64,000 bases of DNA from NCBI GenBank assembly GCA_937983105.1, contig CALKAM010000031.1, forward strand, positions 62,001 to 126,000, given 5' to 3'. Every line of letters starts with the position of its first letter. Within the stretch, counting starts at the first letter, position 1. A model generated the notes under the pieces. That model was not told the DNA's origin. It ran no database searches and saw only the letters and a list, made by a program, of their open reading frames with translations. Of this stretch, positions 53,064-60,569 are shown in pieces. Position numbers and translations under genes: made by a program. This stretch comes from Planifilum sp021793745. Lineage in GTDB: Bacteria; Bacillota; Bacilli; Thermoactinomycetales; DSM-44946.

Positions 53064-53765
53064 ATGATCGATTACGCCCTCGAAACCCGGAACCTGACCA
53101 AGCACATGGGAGGCCGCCGGATTGTGAGAAGCGTTTCCCTTCAAATTCCGAAAGGCTCCGTATACGGCTTGCTGGGACCCAACGGGGCGGGAAAATCGAC
53201 AACGTTAAAGTTGCTGACGGGACTGATGTGTCCGTCGGAAGGAGAAGTGCGCATCTTTGGAAAACCATGGAGCAGGGACTGTCTGGGTCGGATCGGTGCC
53301 CTGATCGAAACCCCCGCCCTGTACGGCAATCTGACCGCCTATGAAAATCTTCTCGTTCACAGCCGGCTGAGGGGCCTGCCCCAGGGAGAAATCGACAAAG
53401 TCCTCGTCATCACCGGGCTGGAGGCGACGGGCAAACAATTGGTTTCCCAATTTTCCCTCGGGATGAAGCAGCGGCTCGGCCTCGCCATCGCTCTCCTCGG
53501 AGACCCGGAAATTTTGATCCTGGACGAACCGACCAACGGACTGGATCCGATCGGGATCGAGGAATTCAGAGAACTGATCCGATCCCTCCATTCCAGCGGA
53601 AAAACCATCCTCCTATCCAGCCACATCCTGTCGGAGGTGGCCCAACTGGTCGACCACATCGGCATCATCAGCGACGGGGAGTTGAAATTGCAGGCGCCCA
53701 TCGGGCAAAAAGACGATCTGGAGGCGCTGTTCCTCCAAACCGTAAGGGGGAAAACCCATGCTTGA
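53064..53765 (+). CDS. Lantibiotic-protection-type ABC transporter ATP-binding protein (LanF-like)
   Basis: Cytoplasmic ATPase of an exporter thought to expel or detach cationic peptides from the membrane. 233 residues from the ATG at 53064 (GAGAGG nine bases upstream). Walker A GPNGAGKST at 38-46, signature SQFSLGMKQRLGLA, Walker B LILDEPTNGLDPIG, H-loop SSHILSEV. The BcrA/NisF/MutF subgroup is suggested by its two following permeases and adjacent two-component system. The stop overlaps the next start by eight bases. Confidence 0.88.
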   Translation: MIDYALETRNLTKHMGGRRIVRSVSLQIPKGSVYGLLGPNGAGKSTTLKLLTGLMCPSEGEVRIFGKPWSRDCLGRIGALIETPALYGNLTAYENLLVHSRLRGLPQGEIDKVLVITGLEATGKQLVSQFSLGMKQRLGLAIALLGDPEILILDEPTNGLDPIGIEEFRELIRSLHSSGKTILLSSHILSEVAQLVDHIGIISDGELKLQAPIGQKDDLEALFLQTVRGKTHA

Positions 53766-54513
53766 CATTCTGGCCTCGGAGCATTTGAAATACAAAAGAA
53801 GCTTTGCCAAGCGGCTGACGCTGATCACGCCCTTGCTGTTCATCCTGATCTCCCTGCGCGTCACCCTGTTTCTTTCCGATGGGATGGAGGCCTGGGATCT
53901 GCTAATCGCCCAGATCTACAACTGGTGGCCGGTCCTCTTCGTCCCCCTGGGAACGGCTCTGCTGGCGGCCCTGGTCCAGCAAAAGGAGCGAAGGGCGGGC
54001 AACTTCCAAAACCTGCGGATTCACCCCGTATCCTCGACCGTTCTGTGGACGGGCAAAATCGCCATCCTGGCCTACCACACCCTCCTGTCCACCAGCCTTT
54101 TGGCAGGTGCCCTCTTCCTCTCGGGCCTTTTTACCGCCGGCGGGGAGATCCCCTGGTCCCGAATCGCGACGGGGGCGCTGTTGATCTGGCTGACTTCTCT
54201 CCCCCTCATCCCGATTCAACTGTGGGCGGCGGCCTGGAAGGGCACCCTCTTCAGCATGACCCTCGGTCTGACCGGTCTGATCGCCGGTGTGCTGGCGGCA
54301 CCCACTCCCCATTGGGTGTACGTACCCTGGAGCTGGCCGACCCGACTCATGGCCCCGGTGGCGGGGGTGCATCCCAACGGCGTGCCCCTGGATTCCCAGG
54401 ATCCCCTTCTGGATCCCTCCGTCATCCCGGTGGGCACATTTCTGGGCGCGACCGCTTTGATCCTGTTTACTTGGATCACCGCCCGATGGTTTAAAGGAAA
54501 GGAGACCCGTTAG
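53758..54513 (+). CDS. Lantibiotic-immunity-type ABC permease, subunit E-like
   Basis: 251 residues with six membrane segments. It opens MLDILASEHLKYKRSFAKRL, the N-terminal pattern of MutE/EpiE-type permeases (short cytoplasmic lead with H/E-KxKRS), followed by LFVPLGTALLAALVQQKERR and a GNFQNLRIHPVSSTVLWTGK cytoplasmic loop. Eight-base overlap with the ATPase gene and a four-base gap to the second permease show a tight operon. Confidence 0.85.
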   Translation: MLDILASEHLKYKRSFAKRLTLITPLLFILISLRVTLFLSDGMEAWDLLIAQIYNWWPVLFVPLGTALLAALVQQKERRAGNFQNLRIHPVSSTVLWTGKIAILAYHTLLSTSLLAGALFLSGLFTAGGEIPWSRIATGALLIWLTSLPLIPIQLWAAAWKGTLFSMTLGLTGLIAGVLAAPTPHWVYVPWSWPTRLMAPVAGVHPNGVPLDSQDPLLDPSVIPVGTFLGATALILFTWITARWFKGKETR

Positions 54514-54517
54514 AACG

Positions 54518-55306
54518 ATGATGGCCCTCCTCAAATCCGAATGGCTGAAGACGAAGCGGACGCCGCTCCGGCCCCTGGTCGCGGTTCTTCCCCTTCTCTA
54601 TGCGACGCTGATCCTCTGGTACTTCTCCCGGTGGGATATCACGCCCGAAAGGCAGCTCTCCCTGTTTATGGCCTTTTTTAAAGGGTGGACCATCCTGGTG
54701 ATCCCCGTCGGCATCGGCGTCGCGGCCGGGTACATGGGCCATCAGGAGGAGTCGGCGGGCGTTTTCCGGGGACTCCTGGGAAACCATCGGCCCCGAAGCC
54801 ATTTATACTTCGGGAAGCTGATCATCCTCCTCCTTTTGTTCACGGCGGCCACGCTGGCGGCCACATCCTCCCTGATCCTGGGATTTCAGCTGATGATGGA
54901 CGTTCTGATCGCCTGGCCCGTTTTTCTGATGGCCACCCTGATGGCTTGGGTCGGTTCCCTGCCCCTGTTGACCCTCCATTATTGGGTAGGCTATGCCTGG
55001 GGATTCGGCCCGTCGATCGGAATCGGCGGATTGGGTCTTTTAATCGCCGCCCTGATGGCGACCGGCATCGGGGACACCCTCTGGACCTATATTCCCTGGG
55101 CGTGGCCCGTCCGCCTGTCCCTGCTGGCAGGCGCCTATTTGACGTATCTCCCCGGCATGGATGTTCCGCCGGACGTTATCGCTTCGGGGACGATCCTGCG
55201 CGAAACCCTCAAGGGAGTGTGTGCAGCATCGCTCACCTTTTTCATCCTGTTGATCGGGGGAGCCAAATGGTTTCGCCGCTGGGAAGGACGGAAAGGGGAG
55301 TTTTGA
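54518..55306 (+). CDS. Lantibiotic-immunity-type ABC permease, subunit G-like
   Basis: 262 residues, six membrane segments, start MMALLKSEWLKTKRTPLRPL (the second ATG at 54521 is equally possible). The first cytoplasmic loop, GHQEESAGVFRGLLGNHRPR, corresponds to that of MutG/NisG proteins. It is paralogous in layout to the preceding permease and the two probably form a heterodimer. It ends 18 bases before the response regulator start. Confidence 0.85.
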   Translation: MMALLKSEWLKTKRTPLRPLVAVLPLLYATLILWYFSRWDITPERQLSLFMAFFKGWTILVIPVGIGVAAGYMGHQEESAGVFRGLLGNHRPRSHLYFGKLIILLLLFTAATLAATSSLILGFQLMMDVLIAWPVFLMATLMAWVGSLPLLTLHYWVGYAWGFGPSIGIGGLGLLIAALMATGIGDTLWTYIPWAWPVRLSLLAGAYLTYLPGMDVPPDVIASGTILRETLKGVCAASLTFFILLIGGAKWFRRWEGRKGEF

Positions 55307-55323
55307 AGACGGGAGGAATCGAT

Positions 55324-56004
55324 GTGTCGGCAACCCTTTTGATCGTCGACGATGAACAAGACCTTCTGGATATGATTAAGGACGCCTTGGAAGACGAAGG
55401 ATACCGGGTGCTCACCGCCACCGACGGAAACGAGGTCTTTCCGCTCCTCAAGCATCAACCGGACCTGATCATCCTGGACATCATGATGCCGGGGCTGGAC
55501 GGGATCGAGGTCTGCCGGGCCATCCGGGAGACGGTGGCGTGTCCCATCCTCTTTTTGTCCGCCCGGCGGGAGGTGGAAGACCGAATCGAGGGCTTAACCG
55601 CAGGGGCCGACGACTACTTGACCAAACCCTTCAGCCTGCGGGAACTGAAGGCGCGGATCGCCGCCCACCTGCGCCGGGAACAGCGCGCCGCCGTGGGTCG
55701 GGAGGTGACGACCCTCCGATTCGGACATTTGGCCATCGATCTCCAACAGCGGAAGGTGTATGTCCGAAACCGGGAAGTATCGATGACGGGCAAGGAATTT
55801 GAGATCCTTCGCTTGTTGGCCCTGCATCCGGGTCAGGTGTTTTCCAGGGAACAAATCTACGAAAAAGTCTGGGGTTTCGGGGAAGGCAGCAGCGCCACGG
55901 TGACTGAGCACATCAAAAAAATCCGGGCAAAGCTGGCCGCCGTCGATCCCGGACTAAATCCCATCACCACCGTTTGGGGGATTGGATACCGTTGGGAAAA
56001 ATGA
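55324..56004 (+). CDS. OmpR-family response regulator
   Basis: 226 residues from a GTG at 55324 with GGGAGG seven bases upstream. Receiver: acidic pair at residues 9-10 in LIVDDEQDLLD, phospho-acceptor Asp52 in LIILDIMMPGLDG, Ser79 and Lys101 in DDYLTKPF. C-terminal winged helix with LRFGHLAIDLQQRKVYV, MTGKEFEILRLLALHPGQV and TTVWGIGYRWEK. The preceding permease and following kinase make the ABC genes its likely targets. A longer open frame from 54685 is antisense noise within the permease. Confidence 0.9.
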   Translation: MSATLLIVDDEQDLLDMIKDALEDEGYRVLTATDGNEVFPLLKHQPDLIILDIMMPGLDGIEVCRAIRETVACPILFLSARREVEDRIEGLTAGADDYLTKPFSLRELKARIAAHLRREQRAAVGREVTTLRFGHLAIDLQQRKVYVRNREVSMTGKEFEILRLLALHPGQVFSREQIYEKVWGFGEGSSATVTEHIKKIRAKLAAVDPGLNPITTVWGIGYRWEK

Positions 56005-57425
56005 CCACCCCTCCGACCTTTCGCCATCAATTCATCCGCCTGGCCCTGTCCGTCATCCTGTGGAGCGCCCTGGCCTCCGCCCTGATCTGGCTCTTGCTCG
56101 CCCTGACAGCCCTGCCATTTTTTCGGCCCGCCAACTATTACGAAAAACAGGTGCCATCCATTGTCCAATTTGCGGAGGAGTCGGGTGCAAAGCTGCTCGA
56201 TTCCGACAACCGCCCCCTGTTGGAAGGGAAAATCCCGGCCGAAGGCATCGCTTACCGGGTCCTGCCCCTGCGGGGAGGGAAAGGCTACGGAACCCTCCCC
56301 CCGCCGGAAAACCCGGAGCCGGAACAATGGATTCGAAAATTGAACACGGCGGAAACTCGGGACGGACAAATTTACCGGTATGTTCCCCTGATCGACAGAC
56401 AGGGTCGCCTGGTGGGGATGCTGGTGCTCAGCTACCAAATCTCTTTCCTGAAGGCCAACGACTCTCCCCTGGCGGCGGCGGTTCTCGTTCTGGCGATGGC
56501 CACTCCCTTTATCACCCTCGGCTTCTTTACCTACTGGTTCGGCCGGCGCCTCGAAAAGCGGATCTCCCCGGCGATGGCCTCCTTGATGGAGGGGGCGACC
56601 CGGGTGGAGAGGGCGGACCTGGACTTCACCCTGGGCGAGGTGGGCGGAACCCGGGAGCTGGCCGCCCTGGGCAACGCCTTTGAAAAAATGCGCCAATCCC
56701 TCCGCACCTCCCTGGAGTCCCAGTGGCGGGCGGAACAGGGGCGGCGGGAGATGCTGGCCGCCCTGGCCCATGATCTGTTCACGCCGCTTACGATCATCCT
56801 CGGCCATGCCGAAAACCTCCTGAATCGGGAATCGCGGCGCGATGAGCACCGGTATCGTCCCGCCCGGGCCATCCACGCCAATGCCGAGCGGGCCATCCGG
56901 ATCCTGGAGGAAATGCAGGAGGCCAATCGATTGGAACGGGCCGATTTTTCCCTTTCCCCCGCCCCCCTGGACATCCGCGCCTACCTGGAAGAAAAAAGGG
57001 AAGAGTACCTTTCCCTATGCCAGCGGAAGGGCATCCGATTGCATTTCAGCCTGGAGGATCTCCGCAGCCGTCCCGGACCGATGCGGGTGGACGGACTGCG
57101 CCTGTCGCAAATCCTGGACAACGTGGTCGCCAACGCCCTTCGGTACACCCCGTCCCGGGGCGAAATTCGCTGGCGCGTGCTCCTGGATGAGGAGGGTTTG
57201 GACATGGAGATCACCGACACGGGTCCGGGCCTTTCCGAAAAGGATCTGCGCCACCTCTTCCAACCCTTTTACCGGGGAGACCCGGCGCGGGAAACCGGCG
57301 CGGGACATACCGGACTGGGGATGTATATCGCCAAGGCCCTGGCGGAGAAACACGGCGGATGGATCGCCGCGGGCAATGCCCCCGAGGGAGGAGCGCAAAT
57401 CCGCTTCCGCATCGCCGAGCTGTAA
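56001..57425 (+). CDS. Sensor histidine kinase
   Basis: 474 residues from the ATG at 56001, overlapping the regulator stop by four bases. Two membrane segments (about residues 15-38 and 150-180) bracket an extracytoplasmic sensor of about 110 residues, followed by a HAMP-like stretch, the H box ALAHDLFTPLTIILGHAE with His257, N box LDNVVANALRYTPSRGEI, and G boxes DTGPGLSEKD and TGLGMYIAKALAEKHGG. The sensor size fits the NisK/SpaK or BceS-neighbour types only loosely; the stimulus is unknown. Confidence 0.88.
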   Translation: MTTPPTFRHQFIRLALSVILWSALASALIWLLLALTALPFFRPANYYEKQVPSIVQFAEESGAKLLDSDNRPLLEGKIPAEGIAYRVLPLRGGKGYGTLPPPENPEPEQWIRKLNTAETRDGQIYRYVPLIDRQGRLVGMLVLSYQISFLKANDSPLAAAVLVLAMATPFITLGFFTYWFGRRLEKRISPAMASLMEGATRVERADLDFTLGEVGGTRELAALGNAFEKMRQSLRTSLESQWRAEQGRREMLAALAHDLFTPLTIILGHAENLLNRESRRDEHRYRPARAIHANAERAIRILEEMQEANRLERADFSLSPAPLDIRAYLEEKREEYLSLCQRKGIRLHFSLEDLRSRPGPMRVDGLRLSQILDNVVANALRYTPSRGEIRWRVLLDEEGLDMEITDTGPGLSEKDLRHLFQPFYRGDPARETGAGHTGLGMYIAKALAEKHGGWIAAGNAPEGGAQIRFRIAEL

Positions 57426-57437
57426 AGGTGGACCGCC

Positions 57438-57466
57438 AAAAAGCGGATGCCCGCAGGAGGGCATCC
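57438..57466 (-). terminator. Convergent terminator between histidine kinase and 72-codon gene
   Basis: 8-bp GGATGCCC stem with a six-base loop; the minus strand continues GCTTTTTGG, making it a terminator for the small minus-strand gene that stops 14 bases upstream. It also lies 20 bases past the kinase stop. Confidence 0.7.
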
Positions 57467-57479
57467 CCGCAAACCCCTT

Positions 57480-57698
57480 TCACTCGTACAAGTCGTACAT
57501 GTTGACCGGTATATTCCGCCTCCAACCTCGCACTTCCCCTCCGCCCTGTTCCTGGAGGATGGCCAGACCGACGAGTGGAATCTGCGCCGGATGGTTGGCC
57601 AGCTCCCCCAGCCAACGCACGGGGTCTTCGGGCGGAAATCCCCTTGATCCGGGCACCATTTCAGGGTACCCGGTCCCCCATTCGCTCCCGCAATGCAT
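57480..57698 (-). CDS. 72-residue protein of unknown function behind a LexA-type box
   Basis: Small minus-strand gene with GAGGAG five bases before its ATG and a terminator with a T5 tract just downstream. Product: MHCGSEWGTGYPEMVPGSRG at the N-terminus, then FPPEDPVRWLGELANHPAQI, PLVGLAILQEQGGGEVRGWR and NIPVNMYDLYE. No signal peptide, no membrane segment, two prolines per ten residues at the start, acidic Tyr-rich C-terminus. I do not recognise it. A sequence matching the Gram-positive SOS operator lies 63 bases upstream, so DNA damage induction is possible. Opposite-strand frames here are not convincing. Confidence 0.55.
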   Translation of the reverse strand: MHCGSEWGTGYPEMVPGSRGFPPEDPVRWLGELANHPAQIPLVGLAILQEQGGGEVRGWRRNIPVNMYDLYE

Positions 57699-57759
57699 CC
57701 GCTCTCCTCAAGGTCCTTTTGCGGCACTTCCCGCAGGAAGCGCCTTCCCCCCTCCGATT

Positions 57760-57773
57760 TGAACGTGTGTTCG
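57760..57773 (-). promoter_or_regulatory. LexA/DinR-type SOS box
   Basis: The minus strand reads CGAACACACGTTCA, a 13-of-14 match to the B. subtilis LexA operator CGAACRNRYGTTYC, with the perfect core GAAC-N4-GTTC at 57761-57772. It lies 63 bases before the 72-codon gene and about 120 before the plus-strand gene at 57896. Confidence 0.6.
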
Positions 57774-57844
57774 TTTACTCATTCGACCGTTTCCGAGCGA
57801 TTCCTCCCCTTTTTGTCCAGGTGGAGCTTGCCGGGGATTGGTGT

Positions 57845-57850
57845 TATAGT
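57845..57850 (+). promoter_or_regulatory. Extended -10 for the 139-codon gene
   Basis: TATAGT preceded by TGT (TGTTATAGT), 46 bases before the GTG at 57896; no good -35. Confidence 0.5.
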
Positions 57851-57895
57851 TAGGGTCGCACCCCCATTATCACCCACGGCGGGAGGGATCAAACC

Positions 57896-58315
57896 GTGCA
57901 TGTCCGTTTCCAGACCCCTCACCAGTACGTCTTTATCCATGAAAACGTGAAACACCTGCTGCTGATCTGGTCCAAAGAGTCCAAAAAACAACTGTTTGTG
58001 GCGGAAGAAGAGGAAAGCACCCTGGTGCTCCGCTACCCGGGGGAAACCTATACCGAAACCGTCCTGGAACAGGTGGAACCCGTCTTCTTTCTCGATCTGG
58101 AGGGCGGTGTGGAAGCGATCCTGGGCGCCACCTTCTATCATCGGGGGCGTCTTATCGGCATGTATTACGACAAAAAACAGCCTTCGGGTCCCCCCTATTT
58201 CTTCGAAATCGAAGGCGGAGCCCCCTTGGAAATTCCCGACGAGGAATACCAGGAGGTCGTGCAGACCTTTGCGGAGGAGTTTCCCGAATATGTTTCGGAG
58301 GGGCCGGAAAAGTGA
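57896..58315 (+). CDS. Conserved-looking 139-residue protein of unknown function
   Basis: GTG start with GGGAGG nine bases upstream. The product is soluble and acidic, with alternating strands: VKHLLLIWSKESKKQLFVA, STLVLRYPGETYTETVLEQ, VEAILGATFYHRGRLIGMYY and an acidic C-terminus (EFPEYVSEGPEK). No membrane segment or signal peptide. The acidic, strand-rich layout is loosely like DUF1292-type proteins but I cannot assign it. It is followed 81 bases later by a 46-codon gene in the same direction. Confidence 0.65.
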   Translation: MHVRFQTPHQYVFIHENVKHLLLIWSKESKKQLFVAEEEESTLVLRYPGETYTETVLEQVEPVFFLDLEGGVEAILGATFYHRGRLIGMYYDKKQPSGPPYFFEIEGGAPLEIPDEEYQEVVQTFAEEFPEYVSEGPEK

Positions 58316-58396
58316 ATTTGTGAAGCGGCGGACCCGTCATATTCCGGCGATTCCGGGGGATACTGCAAAAAAAGCGCAGCTAAAGGAGAGTCCGCC

Positions 58397-58537
58397 ATGA
58401 AGAAACGAAGGGAGAAAGCAGTCCGTCCCCCCGGCAACGAAGGCCAAAGCGCCAACCGACAGCCGGAGGCCGCCCGGGACCCGAGACCCGGACGCGGCGA
58501 CAAAAAATTGGACGGCCCCAACATCCCGTCCACCTGA
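58397..58537 (+). CDS. 46-residue hydrophilic peptide, possibly a small spore protein
   Basis: ATG with AAAGGAGA seven bases upstream, a strong site. Sequence starts MKKRREKAVRPPGNEGQSAN and ends GRGDKKLDGPNIPST. It is almost free of hydrophobic residues, very rich in Arg, Lys, Pro, Gly and Gln, and likely disordered. Small acid-soluble or minor spore peptides of Bacilli have this look and size, but I cannot match a named family. No terminator of its own; a strong minus-strand terminator lies 18 bases downstream. Confidence 0.55.
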   Translation: MKKRREKAVRPPGNEGQSANRQPEAARDPRPGRGDKKLDGPNIPST

Positions 58538-58548
58538 TCGGAAACGAC

Positions 58549-58579
58549 AAAAAAGAGGCGGATGTTTTTCATCCGCCTC
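58549..58579 (-). terminator. Terminator after crr
   Basis: Perfect 10-bp stem GAGGCGGATG around a five-base loop, minus strand followed by TTTTTTGTCG, eight bases past the crr stop. It closes the PTS-ldh-crr operon. Confidence 0.92.
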
Positions 58580-58586
58580 GAACCGC

Positions 58587-59156
58587 TTATTGGGAAGTTA
58601 TTGCCACAATTTTCTCCTCGCCCTGCCGGGCCTCGGACTTCTTCAGCTCCACCCTTTGTCCTTCCTGTAAGTTGGTGAACAGGACCGGGGTGATGGGGGA
58701 GGGCGCCTTGTCCCGGATCACGTCCAGATCCACTTCCATCAACTTTTGACCCGGCTTGACCGCATCCCCTTCAGCGATAAAGGACTTGAAACCCTCTCCC
58801 TGCAAGTTGACGGTATCGATCCCGATGTGAATCAGAATTTCCCGCCCGCCTTTGGAGCGGATGCCGATGGCGTGTTTGGTGGGGAACACATTGACGATTT
58901 CCCCCTCAACGGGAGAGACGACGACCCCCTCCGCCGGATCGATTGCGAAACCGTCGCCCATCATCTTCTGGGAAAAAACCTGGTCCGGCACTTCGGTGAT
59001 CGGGAGCAGTTTGCCGGTCATCGGAGAAACGAAGGTTTCTTCCTCTCCGGTGGAGGGTCTTTCGGGGGGCTGCGCCGATGCCGATTCCCTCGTCTCCCCT
59101 TCCACCGATCCTTTTTTGATGAGACGTTGGAGTTTGCCAAGTGCCTGTTTAAACAT
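58587..59156 (-). CDS. crr: PTS glucose-type EIIA component (Crr), free-standing
   Basis: Soluble phosphocarrier passing phosphate from HPr to EIIB domains lacking their own EIIA. 189 residues: about 40 residues of variable, acidic N-terminus, then the EIIA-Glc barrel with VSPMTGKLLPITEVPD, MMGDGFAIDPAEGVVVSPVE, His95 in FPTKHAIGIRS and the phosphorylated His110 in GREILIHIGIDTVNLQGEGF. Last gene of the minus-strand PTS-ldh operon. The treP gene across the intergenic region lacks an EIIA domain in the part seen, making Crr a likely partner. Confidence 0.92.
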   Translation of the reverse strand: MFKQALGKLQRLIKKGSVEGETRESASAQPPERPSTGEEETFVSPMTGKLLPITEVPDQVFSQKMMGDGFAIDPAEGVVVSPVEGEIVNVFPTKHAIGIRSKGGREILIHIGIDTVNLQGEGFKSFIAEGDAVKPGQKLMEVDLDVIRDKAPSPITPVLFTNLQEGQRVELKKSEARQGEEKIVAITSQ

Positions 59157-59212
59157 CTTCCGACCCTTCCATTCCTTGTTCGTGATTTCGACTACCCATT
59201 TAGTATCTTCGA

Positions 59213-60157
59213 TTAAAGGATATTTTTCAACACCTGGGTCAGCACTTGGGCGGAATGATGCAATTTCTTCCGTTCCTCCTCGGACAAGTTCAGATCCATC
59301 ACTTCGCGAACGCCGGATCGATTCACCACCGCCGGTACCCCGATAAAGATGTCCTCCAGTCCGTACTCCCCGTTGAGCAGGGTGGAAACGGTCAGCACCG
59401 AATTCTCATCGTTGAGAACGGCGCGGGTCAAACGGGCCAACCCCATCGCAATGGCGTAATACGTGGCTCCCTTCCGTTCGATGATATGGTAAGCCGCATC
59501 CCTCACCTGGAGAAAAATCTGATCCAATTCCTCCTGGCTGGGACCGATTCCCCGTTTCAGAAAATCCGAAATGGGACGGACACCGATGCTGGTATGGCTC
59601 CAGACGGGCAATTCCGTGTCTCCATGTTCCCCGATGATGTACGCATGCACGTTTTGCGGATTGACCCGATACGCTTGGCTGAGCTGGTATCGCAAGCGGG
59701 CCGTATCGAGGATCGTACCGGAACCGATCACGCGATGCGCCGGCAATCCGGAAAACTTCCAGGTGGCATAAGACAGGATATCCACCGGATTTGTGGCGAC
59801 CAGGAACAGGCCATCGAATCCGCTCTTCATCACATCGTCGACAATGGATCGGAAAATTTTGGCATTCCGATCCGCCAGGTCGAGGCGGGTTTCCCCCGGC
59901 CTTTGATTGGCGCCGGCAGTGATCACCACCAGGTCCGCATCCCTGCAGTCGGCATAATCCCCTGCCCAGATCCGCATCGGCGCTCCGAAGGGAACCGCGT
60001 GGCCGAGATCCATCGCATCCCCTTCCGCCTTCTTCTGATTGATGTCGATGAGGACCAATTCATTGCACAAACCCTGGTTGACCAGGGCGTATGCATAACT
60101 GGACCCCACAAAGCCGGTTCCGATCACAACGATTCGGGTCGTTTTGCTCTGCTCCAT
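59213..60157 (-). CDS. ldh: L-lactate dehydrogenase
   Basis: NADH-dependent reduction of pyruvate to lactate. The ATG at 60157 (AAAGGAGAGGAG upstream) gives 314 residues. VVIGTGFVGSSYAYALVNQG is the NAD site; VVITAGANQRPGETRLDL, VATNPVDILSYATWKFSGLP and the catalytic histidine in IIGEHGDTELPVWSH are all present. It lies between a cellobiose-type EIIA gene and crr in one operon, an unusual fusion of sugar uptake with fermentation. Confidence 0.96.
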   Translation of the reverse strand: MEQSKTTRIVVIGTGFVGSSYAYALVNQGLCNELVLIDINQKKAEGDAMDLGHAVPFGAPMRIWAGDYADCRDADLVVITAGANQRPGETRLDLADRNAKIFRSIVDDVMKSGFDGLFLVATNPVDILSYATWKFSGLPAHRVIGSGTILDTARLRYQLSQAYRVNPQNVHAYIIGEHGDTELPVWSHTSIGVRPISDFLKRGIGPSQEELDQIFLQVRDAAYHIIERKGATYYAIAMGLARLTRAVLNDENSVLTVSTLLNGEYGLEDIFIGVPAVVNRSGVREVMDLNLSEEERKKLHHSAQVLTQVLKNIL

Positions 60158-60214
60158 GTTGCTCCTCTCCTTTGCATCCATCTTTCGCACCGTATCCGAG
60201 CGTCCTTCACGGGT

Positions 60215-60547
60215 TTACGGATTTTCCAGCTTCTCCACCCGTTTTCTCAGGTCGTCAATCAGCCGATAATTTTGCACGAAGCGTTTAACCAGGTTCAATT
60301 CCGCCAGAGCGGTCATCAGATGGTCCTGGGCATGAATGGCGAGAAAACTTGGCGGATGATCCCCCGTCGACTGCACCAGATCCGTCTGCCATTTGTGCCC
60401 TTTCATCAACTCCTCTTCCGCCTGCTGGAGCAGCTCCTCCGCCTTTTCAAACTGGAACTCCTCCGCCGCATCCAACGCTTCATAGGCGATGCCGCGGGCA
60501 TTTCCTCCGTAAAGGACGAGATGATAAATGGCCTTTTCCAGATCCAT
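60215..60547 (-). CDS. celC: PTS lactose/cellobiose-family EIIA component
   Basis: 110-residue helical EIIA of the Lac family, with AAGGAG before the ATG. YHLVLYGGNARGIAYEALDA at the N-terminus and the phospho-histidine region LAIHAQDHLMTALAELNLVK (His72/His76) are typical. Works with the EIIC and EIIB encoded upstream. The Lac family covers cellobiose, chitobiose, oligo-beta-mannoside and lactose, so the sugar is not fixed. Confidence 0.93.
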   Translation of the reverse strand: MDLEKAIYHLVLYGGNARGIAYEALDAAEEFQFEKAEELLQQAEEELMKGHKWQTDLVQSTGDHPPSFLAIHAQDHLMTALAELNLVKRFVQNYRLIDDLRKRVEKLENP

Positions 60548-60569
60548 AACGGATCACTCCTTCCTATCT

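Noticed and set aside
54685..55323. Upstream extension of the response regulator frame
   Set aside because: This part lies inside the permease gene in a different frame; the GTG at 55324 has a good ribosome site and gives a standard receiver N-terminus.
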